Assembly: GCA_030435675.1 (NCBI GenBank)
Contig: CM059623.1
Span: 3,374,012-3,438,011, forward strand
Length of the DNA: 64,000 nucleotides
Direction: 5' to 3'
From: Steinernema hermaphroditum
Lineage: Eukaryota > Nematoda > Chromadorea > Rhabditida > Steinernematidae
Shown here: positions 1-11,723 of the stretch, one piece after another
Numbering within the stretch: the stretch's first letter is position 1
Layout of the letters: each line of letters begins with the position of its first letter
Notes under the pieces: model-generated
What the model was told of the DNA's origin: nothing
Databases searched by the model: none
Seen by the model: only the letters and a program-made list of their open reading frames with translations
Made by a program: the position numbers and the translations under genes

Positions 1-134
1 ACGAACACGAAGGGAGTGCAGATGAATCAACAGACGAGGGATGAGCTGAAAAAGGTCGAGGAGAGCCATACACTCGCACCAGGCGATTTATCTCCAATTC
101 ATTCAGAAACGGGTTCGGATTTGGATTCAGACAG
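1..134 (+). CDS. Possible exon upstream of the integrase-OTU gene (partial)
   Basis: Frame 1 is open from the window edge to a consensus donor (ACAG|GTGAGT) at 134/135 and encodes an acidic, hydrophilic stretch with no recognisable domain. Two further open pieces in the same orientation, about 331-384 and from 541, follow acceptor sequences (ATTTCAG, CTTTCAG). They could be the next exons of the mobile-element gene at 750-2950. The phases do not join cleanly: 134 ends in phase 2 while the 331 piece reads in phase 0. Either an exon is missed or the element's 5' part is decayed. The start of the gene lies outside the window. Confidence 0.3.
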
Positions 135-749
135 GTGAGTTTTATTTTGCGCGGCATTCATGACGTTTCGTTGTCACAGATGTAGCAGTCTGAGTTCGAT
201 AGATTTCCACACCCCTCAAAATACGGTACATCCAGTATTCTCCGCTATTGAGTATTCGTGTATCGGTCCATCAGAGAAGATCGAGGTTTCATAAAATTTT
301 TGAAGCGCCTACTGAACAGGAACATTTCAGAAGCTCGCCGAAACCAACAGCGACGAGGAATTAGCTGCGAAACCAGCTGATCAGGTACGTAGGACTAGAT
401 TTATGATAATATGACAGTCAGCTGGTAAATCATTAAATTAAGAGTGTTTTGTTCTACGCGAGGTTCTTCATCTGCTGGTGTACAGCGGAGGATCGACGTT
501 AGATAATCTTGATTGCATGAGTAACAAATTCTGCTTTCAGGAAGAATCTCGTCGACGCCGCCGAAGACAGCCAAGAGATGGACGCAAAATTAACACAATT
601 TTGTCATTTTTATGTAAAATACGTTATTGTTTTAGTAAAGAGTTTACAGCGTTCGATTTTGCTAAATCTTACGCTTTGTTTACTCCAAAAAAACAGATAA
701 AATTTATTACAAAGGAAGTAAGTCTATGTAAAGTTGGAGTGAGTTTGAC

Positions 750-2950
750 GTGAGTATTGTAGAAAGTGATACCGACCGGAAACGGGTAGTTTTAGCAGGC
801 GAAGAGATAGCTCTTATAGAGTGTGCCCATCGCGACACAGTTCATGGAGGTCGCGATGCATGCTTGTACTATCTTAGCTCCAGATTCTATTGGGATCATA
901 TGCGACGCGATGTCGAGCGTTATGTGAGCCGGTGCCATCAGTGTCAGCTTAATAGAAGCGCTCTGAAGACACAGGCTTCAGAGCTTCGACCCATTGCTCC
1001 CCCAAAAGGGCCTTGCTTGATGGTGAGATGTCATAAGAACTGTAAATTTGTGATTTATTCCAATTTCAGTACGGATTAGACCTCATTACTCTAACCGAGT
1101 CCAATAGGGGTAACAAGTACGTCGTAGTTGCTGTCGACTACTTTACGAAGTTCCCCTTCGCGAGGGCTATCCCCTCGAAGCAAGCAGTTGAAATAGTTGA
1201 TTTTTTGGTTGACGATATTGTGTGCCTTTTCGGCGCTCCCAAAGTGATCATCACCGATCAGGGTTCTGAATTCCGGAATCAGATGTTCCGAGATTTACTG
1301 CGGGAAAAGATTGGCGCACAACATCGTATGAGTGCTCCTTATCACCCTGAAACAAATGGGCTAGTCGAGCGCATGAACCAAACTGTTAAAAATAAGCTGC
1401 GTAAGCTACTCGAGATGTTGCCGGAGACGTGGGATGATCATTTGAGCACTGCTCTCATGGCCATAAGATCTTTGAGAAATCGCGCGACGAAGAAGTCCCC
1501 GATCGAGCTTCTTATTGGATCAAAGATGAGGATGCCTAGCGATTTTGAGAACGTGGACGAACCCGAAGAAACTCTCGACGAGCTGACAGAGGAAGGTGCC
1601 GTAGATTCTTTCCTTACTGAGCGTTTTGAGCGACTCAGAAAGCTCGATGAGGAAAGAGTCAAAGCTCGAGAGTCAATCCTGAAGGAGCAAAAGAAGTATA
1701 AAGCATATTACGATATGTCGCATAAGCCTCAGAAGTTCAACGTTGGTCAGCTTGTAACCAAAGTTAATGAGGCAAAAGTAAGAAGTAAGGGCAAAACACT
1801 TGAGACGAACCGACTGGGCCCCTTCCGAGTGATTGAGGTTACTCGCAACAAGACTTATGCTCTTGAGGGCTTGAGGGGAACCCATTCTGGAGATAAGCTT
1901 AGGCTCTATGATGAGCCCATTGAAGTAGAAAAGGTACAGGTGACCTCTTTTACATAATGCGCAAAGCGATACTTTCAGCGTTCTCAAGATGCTCCAGATC
2001 ACCCGACAGAACTAAGTTCTCAGTCCTCAGTAACACAAATGAGAAATGAAGGCCCTCCTCCGGCAAAAAGGAGAATAATTTGGTCTCAAACACCTTCGAT
2101 TTTGAAGGTAAAGTCTGCTTGACATGATCAAAATTTGTACCAAATCTACTTGTAGACATTAACTCCCGCAACTCCGGTCACTGCCGTTAAGAGGGCTATT
2201 TTCGAGAATAGGGTTATACCCGTCCGATTTAGCCCCTCGAAGTGTTCGACGATTCGAAGCCCGTTAGTTGAGGGCGAACAGAAGCAGTTACCTGTTGGTG
2301 ATTTGGGTAAGACTAAGGTTTTTGACTACGGAACTTTCTTTATTGCAGGCGACATTCTGTATGATGATACCGTGCGCCGATGTCTTTCGCCTTTGTATAC
2401 TAAATACCCGGACATGTTTTGGCAATGGAGGGTTTGTGATCTGTTTGGAATCACAGAACCTCCAGGTCCACATGACCTGGATTTGAGTTTATCAGGTCCT
2501 TACGACCCGCGAAAGGCTCCATCATTTGATCGTGATCATCTGAAGATCGTTATCGCGGATGGAAATTGCGGGTTTCGAGCTATTGCTCACGTGATATCAG
2601 GGGACGAGGAGCACCACCACTTTGTGCGGAAGAAGGTCTGCGAGTTCATCGAGAAGAAAGACGACCGTTGGATCAGGGCCTTGACGCAGAGAAGCGAATC
2701 GCCGATTGAGTACCTCAATCGCACAAAGATGAGGGAGTCGGCAATTTACATGACTGAAGTTGAGCTCCAAGCGGTGGCAGAGCTCCTTCAGGTCCACATT
2801 GTCTGTTTTGGTGAATTGTGGCAACGCTACAATCCTGATTTCCCCACGAATCTGCGAAAGTTGTATACAGACAGCAAGCTTCATGATGGCCGTCCAGTAA
2901 TCGCTCTCTTGTTGCGCAACGCGCATTTCTACCTTATCAAGAAACTGTAA
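750..2950 (+). mobile_element. Integrase-like DDE transposase fused to an OTU protease (Ginger-like or Ty3/gypsy-derived)
   Basis: Coding pieces read about 763-1022, 1070-1936, 1980-2108 and 2157-2950, joined by introns of 43-48 nt with consistent frame. The N-terminal HHCC zinc finger shows H-X4-H and CHQC. The DDE/rve core has D in YGLDLIT, D in ITDQGSEF and E in NGLVERMN. A GPF motif (LGPFRVIEV) follows, as in GPY/F integrases. The last exon carries an OTU cysteine-protease domain with the DGNCGFRA motif (Cys codon about 2567) and a C-terminal AHFYLI histidine motif. No reverse transcriptase, protease or RNase H is visible upstream, which favours a Ginger-type DNA transposon or a domesticated gene over an LTR retroelement. 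The 5' end is unresolved: no donor in the 541 piece matches the phase of this frame. It is intact through the catalytic residues. Confidence 0.75.
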
Positions 2951-3396
2951 ACGGTTCAAAAATGAATGGTTGAAATTCACTCTGTACGATTATATGCCGA
3001 GACAGTTTGGTCTTTCAGAGGCGCGCGGCAGATGAGTACTGTAGCGCGGGTTGATAAAATTCTTTTTACTTGGTCCCACCACGAAAACCCTGATGTTACT
3101 GATTTGGCGTACGGTGGGTGGGAGATTTGCCTGGGTGGGAGATTTGCCTACGGCAGCACTAGTGCGATCGAATGGAAACGTTTCTCGTTTTCCTCCATCA
3201 TGTCTACATGCAACGTAAAGGTCTAGGGTCTCGACACAAAGTTTAAAAGGTCATAAGCGGTCAGCCGAACACTCATTTGCAGCTGCGATTGGTTGAAGGA
3301 TAGTCGAATCATCGAGTAAGTGCAGTGGATCGGTCAATACGTCATCGGCTCTGTTGAGAAGGCACATCGAAAGGGTCATCGGCGGTGCACCGACGG
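2951..3396. other. Intergenic spacer
   Basis: I see no gene here. A 19-bp direct repeat (core GTGGGAGATTTGCCT) occurs twice at about 3113-3150. The stretch probably holds the promoter and 5' UTR of the membrane-protein gene that starts at 3397. Confidence 0.5.
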
Positions 3397-4525
3397 ATGG
3401 CGCCCACTTCATGGAAGGAGGGCACTTCGGAGAATCCGTTTTCGCCGGGATCCATCGATCAGCGGCCGTCCGAGATTCCATTCAACTGGGACATTATGCG
3501 TGAGAAGACGGCGGACACGTCGACGGAGGATGCGTCCAAGATGCCGAAGACGCCTTCGATCTCGCCCTCACCTTCACCTTCACCGTCTCCTTCGCCCTCG
3601 CCAGGGAATGGGACGAACGAGGAGGAGCTGGATGCAGAAATTCCCGACGAGGCGTTGTTAGAGAGGACGATATCGGCGGACAAGTTCGCAAGTATTGTGG
3701 GAGAAGACACCGAACAGCTTTCGGACGTCAGCGATCACGAAGATGCGCTGCTGCATTCGACTTCGACGAGGATGTTTACCACTTGGTATAAGGTATACCT
3801 CTATAATACATCGTCTCTATGAGGACGCCCAATCTAAAGTACTTTTGGTGCCGCAATCTGACACGTTTTGACTCATTTCAGCGCTTACACCCGCTCGTTC
3901 GAAACCGCCAAGTCCGCTACTTGTCCATCTTCAACTGCCTGCTCACCATCATCAACTTCCTCCTCTTGCTCGGTCTCATCGGAGTCGCCACCTACGCTAC
4001 CTACTTGAAAATACATGTATTCCAAGCTGCCACAACCCGTTTAACAGCAGTAATTTAAGATCTATAATACCCATCGAGAAGACAAGCCGTGCGTCTACGA
4101 GTGGGGCGAGTGGTCGCCATGTAGCCACAAGTGTTGGGACGGCATTGGGTCTTATCCGAATAAGACACGAAAAATCCACCTCAGTACGGTAGTTCGAGCG
4201 AGAGGGGAGAACCCAGCATGTCCGGACAAGCTAGAGCACTGGCGTGACTCTGTGTCTTGCAATCGCTACAAGTAGGACGAAGAGTTGTAGACTTGAATTC
4301 TTCGACTATTTTAGATGCGAACAAAAACTGTCCTCCTTTGATTTCGGCCACGCGTGCTTCTTCAACGACCCGGTCTTTGGAGCGTCGAAGGGATGCTACA
4401 GTATCCGCAATGTACCCACCAAAACGCTGTTGATTGAAGTAGACGTCAGAGAGATGACCAAAGCATGCAGCCCCGAGAAGTGCCTGGAGAAGGAGAATAA
4501 CCTATCAACGCTTGGAAAGAGCTAA
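3397..4525 (+). CDS. Type II membrane protein with thrombospondin-1-like extracellular domain
   Basis: Four exons were read: 3397-3792, 3882-4016, 4060-4271 and 4315-4525. The cytoplasmic N terminus is acidic and carries a run of Ser-Pro dipeptides at about residues 55-70. Exon 2 encodes one transmembrane helix (FNCLLTIINFLLLLGLIGVA), without a cleavable signal peptide. Exon 3 begins the extracellular part with a thrombospondin type 1 signature (W-X2-W-X2-C; EWGEWSPCSHKC) and further cysteines, and exon 4 adds a Cys-rich tail. The orientation, a basic RNRQVR before the helix and Cys after it, implies type II topology. The start ATG at 3397 is the first in frame; a GTG lies 12 nt upstream. It converges on rsr-2, with 52 nt between the stop codons. 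The specific function is unknown; adhesion or guidance roles are common for TSR proteins, and that is inference only. Confidence 0.75.
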
Positions 4526-4577
4526 TGCGTAACCGAGCCGAAGTTCACAAAATAGTTTATTCTTCAACGATCTCGGT

Positions 4578-6004
4578 TCATTTCTTTACAACGGTCACGG
4601 TGCTGCGCACTTTCATAACGGGTGAATCCTCACCCTCCGACGACAATGGCTCTTCTTTGACTTCAACTGGCTCATCCTTTACTCTGGTGGCTGGTACTCG
4701 ATTCTCGCGTTCTGCAGAGTTGGATCTATGGCGACGCCGGCGATCAGGTGACTTGGAATCGCGCCTACGGCGCTCACGACGTTCGCGGGAGTCATCTCGG
4801 TGACGGCGTTCCTTGCGTTCTGGTGACTTGGATTCATCGCGGCGGCGACGATCTCTGCGTTTTGGCGATTTCTCTTCATCACGGCGTCGACGATCCTTGC
4901 GTTCTGGTGACTTCGATTCATCGCGACGATGGCGATCTTTGCGTTCCGGTGATTTGGACTCATCGCGGCGACGGCGATCTTTGCGATCCGGTGACTTGGA
5001 TTCGTTACGGTGACGACGGTCCTTGCGACTAGGCGATTTCGCTTCATCACGTCGTCGACGGTTCTTTCGTTCCGGTGACTTGGATTCATCGCGGCGCCGC
5101 CGATCCTTGCGCTCTGGCGATTTCGCTTCGTCGCGACGTCGACGATCTTTGCGTTCAGGCGATTTTGACTCATTCCGGCGATGGCGATCCTTCTGCTCTG
5201 GGGACTTGGACTGATCGCGGCGACGCTTTTTTCGCTCTGGAGATTCATCATCCTTATTGCGTCGCTCACGGTGTTTCTGATCAGGGGATTTCACTTTGCG
5301 GTGCTTCTTGCGCTTTCTGCGCTCATCTTCTGATGATGAAGAAGAGGATGACTCCGAGTCAGAGTCCGAAGAGGATGAGCTCGAGCTTGAGTCGTCGTCC
5401 GATTCGACTTCTTCCTTAACCTCCTTCTTCACTTCCGACTCATCCTCGTCGCTTTTGTTCTTTTTATCCCTTAACAGACAGTTTACAGAAGCCTAATACA
5501 GAACAATTTTACTTTTCTGCAAAACTGCTTCCATCGACAAAATCTTCGCTGATCTTCAATGCGTTGCGCAGACGATGTCGCTTTGTTTCTTGGGCCTGCT
5601 GACGGACGTGGGTGTTCTTCAGGTCAAGCTCCGAATCCAAGTTGAGTTCCCCGCTTTCTACTTGGCTCAGCAACAGCTTGCGGTATTCGTTAACCTTTAT
5701 CTCGATCTCTTCAGGATTGAATCCCTTATCCTCCATGAGATCTTCAAATTCTGCACATTTGAGTTCGATCTGGCGACGGCGCTGGTACTCTAAGAGTTCT
5801 AAATTGGGCTTGCGGTTTAGCTCCGCCTCAGCCTTCTTGATGTCCTCCTCAGCATTGTACTCAACCCGGTTCTAAACAAACGTGGTTAAAAGCTGACTAA
5901 AAAAGTTGACTCACTTTTGAAAACTGGAGGCTGCTCAAGTTGGCTTGCACGTAGCCGTTGGTGCCCGAACCACGAGCCGTTTGAAGACCGATTCCGTTGT
6001 ACAT
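4578..6004 (-). CDS. rsr-2: SRRM2/Cwc21-type spliceosome SR-related protein
   Basis: Exons are 5915-6004, 5513-5871 and 4578-5469. The N terminus [20 protein letters not shown] is the signature of Cwc21/SRm300 (SRRM2), which docks on Prp8 and the 5' exon in the active spliceosome. A cwf21-type helical region follows ([15 protein letters not shown], about residues 85-100), then a Ser/acidic stretch. The last third is an RS-like domain of about a dozen tandem 14-residue units of the form [13 protein letters not shown], typical of SR-related proteins and likely phosphorylated. The final intron is 43 nt and ends in TTAAG. An AATAAA-type signal on the minus strand lies just past the stop at about 4556-4561, inside the 3' spacer shared with the convergent neighbour. 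The C. elegans orthologue is rsr-2, and the assignment rests mainly on the N-terminal signature. Confidence 0.88.
4679..5270 (-). repeat. In-frame 42-bp tandem repeat encoding RS-like units
   Basis: The last exon of rsr-2 contains about a dozen tandem 42-bp units, each encoding roughly [14 protein letters not shown]. The units differ by a few bases, so the array is old enough to have diverged but is kept in frame. Confidence 0.8.
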
Positions 6005-7903
6005 TTTGCTGATTTAAATTGCCCTGGAAAGACGAAAGGAGTCAACAGAGAATGATGACGCTATGGCGCATGAAAGACAATCACATAAAAAGGCAGTTTC
6101 CCTCACAAAGCGATGCGAAACTGATGTATGCAACACGAAATGACAATCACGCGAGTATCTTAACTAGTAAATAGGGATAGAGGTACATCTTCATTGAGGA
6201 AGCAAGAACATCTTCGGAGCGAAAAGGAGCTGCATAAAAGCAGCGAGAGGTCCAAGAAATCACGCAGATGAGACAATCGAAAAGTCGCGCGAGAACGAAA
6301 ACAGCTTTTCAAATATCCGCGCAATTCATCGCCAGGACGTTCGTTGGGGGACCTAGCACCAACAACTGTCTTGGAAAAATTTCTGCTCGGAGAGCGAGAC
6401 CGAATCGATCTGCCGTGAGATGATTTTTGCCGCTTTGACTCATTTGTGTTGCCGACGACGCCTGCTCCGGTCTATTGAAGTCGTTTGCTTCTTTATCGGT
6501 CCCGCCTGCAGCGCCAAAACTTCTGCTTATGTGCCTTTTCTCGCTTTCATCGGCCTTGCTATAGATATCACAGAATTCTTTTCCTTGAAATGTCCATTCG
6601 GTTCTCCATCATGGGTTTTTTAGCTGCATCACTAGTGCGATCTAATTCTACAAATTTATTCGACTTCGAAGAATGTGAAACGTGGGCAGCGAGGAAAAGC
6701 TCAAAAATTCTATATTTTATTCGATTCTATCTCTCCCAGTTGGGTCGTTCGAACTGTTTTCTTATCGTGTTTCCACTCGTTGGCAACTCCGTGGCTCCAT
6801 ATGTGTACTTGTGGATCGAGCGCGAGGTTGTCAATCGGGCCTTTTTCGTTCTACAAGTAAAAGTTATTCGTTCCGAGTAGAGCTTTTGAAATACATGAGC
6901 TCCTGTTAAATTTTGCTGACGAAAGCTGTTTATGCCGTACTTCTCGAATGTATTCGGTCGGTTTCCATTGTTTGATCAGTTTTTTACTATCGTAAGTTTT
7001 GCCTTTGAGTGTGTCATGACCGATTGCGCAGCTTCATTCTTTTGTGGGATTTAAAGGCTAGTTGTGCGACTGACCAGTTTTTCGTGTGTCACATTCGCCG
7101 TTTTCTGCTTTGTGTTCCAAATGTTGCCGTTGTGAAAATGGACGGTTCTAGGCTGAACTGTTGCGTAGCGTTTTGGAATAATCTTTCTTCCACGTAGATA
7201 TACGTTCATTTGTTCTCGCTTGTCTCTAGGTTGAATGCATGCAGGATTAAGATATTCTCCTTGCTAGGATCGTTTATGACTAAAGCGGACCTGCAGTTCT
7301 CGCTATCTAAATTTGAATAGTAGAGCTATCATGGGAGCATTGAAAACAAGCGTCAACGGCGCTAGGGAAATAACATGACTGAAATAGCCGATGTCTTGTT
7401 TTGAGAAGGGGCAATTATCTCTTGGTGTTGGATTTGTCAATATTTAATGGCGTAGCTGCAGAAATTCCGATGCGCGAGAATAGATGTGATGGCTGCATTT
7501 CTCGTGGATCAGTTCTTGTCCAGCAACGCTCAGTTTTAAAAATTCCGATCCCCAAATCGCTCGCATCATGCAGTTTCTGTTCAACTCAAAGGCGACCGAA
7601 CGAAAGAACGAAGCAGCGATCGTACGTACACGTGGCAGAGCCACCACGGAGATCGCGGTGCGAGACGGCGGCGAGTGGCGGCCGTCCGCCGCTCTTCCGC
7701 GCGACGCGTCTCGTCGACGTGGTGATGCGTTGTTCGTGTTGTTGCCTATGCGGCGTCATCATTTGGAGTCAAGGTTGGCCGATTTTTGAGTATCAGTAAG
7801 ATTCCAGTAATTGGCGCGTCGTGATGCCCATTTCCTGTTATTTGTGCTTAAGAATCTGTCCGAACATTTCTGATTTGTTCCTCTGATTTCAGATCGCACA
7901 GAC
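6005..7903. promoter_or_regulatory. Divergent promoter region between rsr-2 and copb-2
   Basis: This is 1.9 kb between two divergently transcribed housekeeping genes. I see no convincing gene. Its last bases, GATTTCAG at 7885-7892, form a 3' splice site 11 nt before the copb-2 start codon. That is either a cis intron in the 5' UTR or an SL trans-splice acceptor. Confidence 0.55.
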
Positions 7904-10900
7904 ATGCCTTTGAGGCTTGATGTTAAAAGAAAGCTTCTGGCGCGATCGGATCGCGTGAAGAGCGTCGATCTGCATCCTACTGAACCATGGATGCTCGTAT
8001 CGTTGTACAACGGCAACGTCCATATTTGGAATTATGATACTCAGACATTGTTGAAATCTTTTGAAGTAAGTTGTTGATCTACAAACTCACCTTGCAACTC
8101 TGATTTACTCATGAACATATTGCCGAATTTGTTTCCTTAGTTGAAAGCGGGGTTGGATTATTGATTTTTTACGGGTCAGATGCTTAGAACTTTGTCTTGC
8201 AGCTATACAGTTACTAAGGCAAATACGATGTAACTGGAACTAGTCACATTTCTCAACGTTTATGCTAAACACAACTCATTTTAGGTATGCGAACTGCCAG
8301 TGCGTGCCGCCAAATTTGTTGCCAGGAAGAATTGGGTCATTACTGGATCTGACGACATGAACCTCAGAGTGTACAACTACAACACTCTGGAACGAGTGCA
8401 CCAGTTTGAAGCCCACTCAGACTATCTCCGATCGATCGCCGTTCACCCAACACAGCCGTTTGTGCTGACTAGCAGTGACGATATGTTTATCAAGCTTTGG
8501 GATTGGGACAACAAGTGGCAGCTGAAGCAGACGTTTGAAGGCCACACCCACTACGTCATGCAGGTGGTAGTCAACCCCAAGGATAACAACACGTTCGCCA
8601 CCGCGTCGCTGGATAAGACGATCAAAGTTTGGCAGTTTGGAAGCCCACAGCCGAATTTCACACTCGAAGGCCACGACAAGGGCGTCAACTGCGTCGACTA
8701 CTACCACGGCGGAGATAAGCCTTACCTGATCTCTGGAGCTGACGACCGCCTCGTGAAGATTTGGGATTACCAGAATAAGACCTGTGTAGCGACGCTTGAA
8801 GGACATTCTCACAATGTCGCCGCTGTTTGCTTCCACCCAGAATTGCCGATCATCATTACTGGATCTGAAGACTCGACCGTGCGTTTGTGGCACGCCAACA
8901 CGTACCGCCTCGAAACAACGTTGAATTATGGCCTGGAGAGAATTTGGTGCATCCATGCTCTGAGCGGATCTAACACCGTCGCACTGGGTTATGACGAAGG
9001 GTCGGTCACTATCAAGCTCGGCCGCGAAGAGCCAGCAGTTTCAATGGACGCGTCTGGAAAAATTCTGTGGGCGAAGCACTCTGAGATGCAGCAGGCGAAT
9101 CTGAAGACTCTTGATGCCGCTACCTTGGAAGCTGTCCAAGGTAGGGTGTTTGCTTCCTTCCAGTTGGACTTAAGTGTTTCATTTTAGATGGAGAACGCTT
9201 GTCTCTCGGAGTCAAGGACATGGGTGCCTGTGAGATCTACCCACAAACGCTGCAGCACTCCTCAAACGGCCGTTTTGTTGTTGCCTGTGGTGATGGAGAG
9301 TACATCATCTACACAGCCATGGCTCTTCGCAATAAGGCCTTTGGTTCTGGACTGGAGTTCGTCTGGGGCGCCGACCCAAGCGTGTATGCTGTGCGCGAGT
9401 CCTCCACGACTGTGAAACTCTTCAAGAACTTCAAGGAAGTTAACACTCTGCGTCCCGATTTGGTGATGGAGGGCATCGATGGGGGTCACTTGCTCGCCGC
9501 TCGCTCTTCTTCATCTCTCTGCTTCTACGACTGGGAAAGCATGCAGCTGATTCGTCGCATTGATATCGCTGCCAAGAAAATCTACTGGTCAGAGAGTGGC
9601 GAACTCGTCGTCATTGCCACCGACGACCAGTTCTTCGTATTGAAGTTCGACGCCTCGCAGTTAGTCAATGTGGATCCAACTGACATACACGAAGACGGAA
9701 TTGAAGCTGCTTTCGAAGTCATTGGTATGTTTCTTGAAGCCAGAATTATGGACTGATTCCATTTATTTAGGCGAGCAGAAGGAAACCATCAAGACAGGTT
9801 TCTGGATCGGTGACTGTTTTATCTTCACCAACTCCCAGAATCGACTGAATTACTACGTTGGCGGAGAGATAGTGACGATTGCCCATATGGACCGTCCTTT
9901 GTATCTTCTTGGATACATCCCGAAGGACTCCAGAATCTATGCCTGCGACAAAGACCTAAACGTCGTGTCTTACAAGTTGCTTCTCTCCGTCCTTGAATAC
10001 CAAACTGCTGTGATGCGCCGTGATTTTGATCATGCTGACCATCTGCTGAAATCCATCCCGAGAGATCAGAGAACTCGCGTCGCGCACTTTTTGGAGAAGC
10101 AGGGCTTCAAACGCCAGGCTTTGGCCGTCAGTCAGGATTCCGAGCACAAATTCGATCTTGCCCTCGCTCTCGGAGAACTTAAAATCGCCAGCGATCTTGC
10201 CGCCGATGCTGACAGTGAAGACAAATGGAAGCAGCTTGCCCAAGCGGCGACGGCTAAGAGCGAACTGAAACTAGCTGGAGATTGTCTTGCTCGTGCTAAG
10301 GATTATGGTGGTCTGCTTTTGCTAGCTTCGTGTGCTGGATCTTCCGACTTGGTAACATCGTGTTCCTTGCTGACAATTTCTTTCATGTGATTCCTTCAGA
10401 TGGAGCAGCTCGCCGTTGGTTCTGGAGCATCTGGCAATCAAAACGTTAGCTTCCTTTCCTACCTGATGCTTGGAAAAGTGGACAAGTGTTTGGATATTCT
10501 AATCGAATCTGACCGTTTGCCGGAGGCGGCCTTTTTCGCGCGCACTTACTGCCCCAGTCAAGTGTCTCGTATTGTTGCTCTGTGGAAGGATCGTTCTGCC
10601 CAAAATGGTCGAAAGGTAGCGTATTCAGTGCTTTTTGTGTGTGCGAAACTTTTTGTTCAAGAATGTTACCGAAAGTTTGGCTGACCCTACGAACTACGAG
10701 AATCTGTTCCCTGGGTACAGCGAATCGCTGAAGGGAGAGCAGTTCGTCAAGGAGCTTTCGAACTTGTCCATTCCTGCCACTGCCAAAGTCCCTTCAACTG
10801 TGAACCGCAATATTATTGAAGAAATGCAAGAGGCCGAGAACTCAGGATCGCTCATCTTCAATGAAGATGGTACGGCGACACTCAGCGGCGGAAAGAGAAG

Positions 10901-11349
10901 ATCGACACCGCCTCCTCATGTTGTTTCTGAAGAGGTCGTCGTTGCAGCGGCGCCTGTTGTAGCCGCCGTCGCTGCGCCTGTCCCGATCCCAGAGCCTGTT
11001 GCGGTGCGCCCACCTTCTCCTCCCGCATTCAGAGACGAAGTACCTGAAGTGGTGAGCGGTGTCGTATCCAAGCAGACTTTCATAAATTCATTTTCAGGAG
11101 AACGTCGAACCAGAAGTCGAGCCCGAACCTATCGTACAGGTGGAGCGACAACCCGATTTGGTGTCGGAGCCTGCCCACCCCGATGTTGTGCCTTTGGGAG
11201 GGCGTCCCGATATCGTCAGTCAGAATCAACCGGAGGTGCCGTCACCTGATGAAGATGTCGATGTCGATGAGGAGATCAATTGGAGTGACGATGAATTCGG
11301 TGATGCAAACGATGACTTGGACTTGGATGGTTTAGAAGACGAAGATTGA
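7904..11349 (+). CDS. copb-2: Coatomer subunit beta-prime (COPB2, COPI coat)
   Basis: Exons are 7904-8065, 8285-9140, 9188-9724, 9771-10351, 10400-10615, 10662-11051 and 11098-11349, all phase-consistent. The N terminus ([19 protein letters not shown]) and a series of WD40 repeats, with WD-type strands such as [12 protein letters not shown] and [11 protein letters not shown], match beta-prime COP. A second propeller and an alpha-solenoid follow (about residues 350-780), then an acidic tail. COPI coats Golgi-to-ER retrograde vesicles, and beta-prime binds dilysine cargo signals. The total of about 1,000 residues is slightly longer than usual for the family. The Pro/Val-rich linker near residues 860-930 is expected to be species-variable. 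The start is chosen for the family N terminus and the splice acceptor 11 nt upstream. Confidence 0.95.
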
Positions 11350-11723
11350 CTGTTGGTTAAGTGATGTGATATTATTTATTACTATTATTGTTGTAAGTAA
11401 AGTTTTAAAGCGAAGGTCACCTCAGCGGTGTAGCCATCCATCAGTAAAGCGGTCTTTGGGTGGTGGTCTAGTTTAGTATGCATTGTAGTGGCGATTTTAG
11501 GCTTCAGATATCATGAGAGACACATGTCTGCTGGCTTCATTATTGCGTCTAGACAGGCTATACACTAGACGAGACCGTGAGACTAGAGAATTGTGCTGGC
11601 TGTATGTCTAGACACACCGGCGGAAACGGATTCACGAAAGCCCATTGGCAAAACAACCGCAGCGGCAAAACCAGCAACATTCATTTATAATAAGTCTCAG
11701 CAAATTAACAAAATACTCAAGAA
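11350..11723. other. Convergent intergenic spacer with GTCTAGAC motifs
   Basis: This spacer lies between the 3' ends of copb-2 and the MePCE-like gene. I see no gene. It holds two copies of the palindrome GTCTAGAC (about 11549 and 11609) among other AGACNGTCTA-like words. Confidence 0.45.

Noticed and set aside
1..2950. Integrase-OTU gene as part of an LTR retrovirus or endogenous virus
   Set aside because: No gag, protease, reverse transcriptase, RNase H, envelope or LTR is visible; the gene has several short introns.
6420..7790. Open stretches between rsr-2 and copb-2 as genes
   Set aside because: Short, overlapping in several frames, no domain and no splice structure that joins them.
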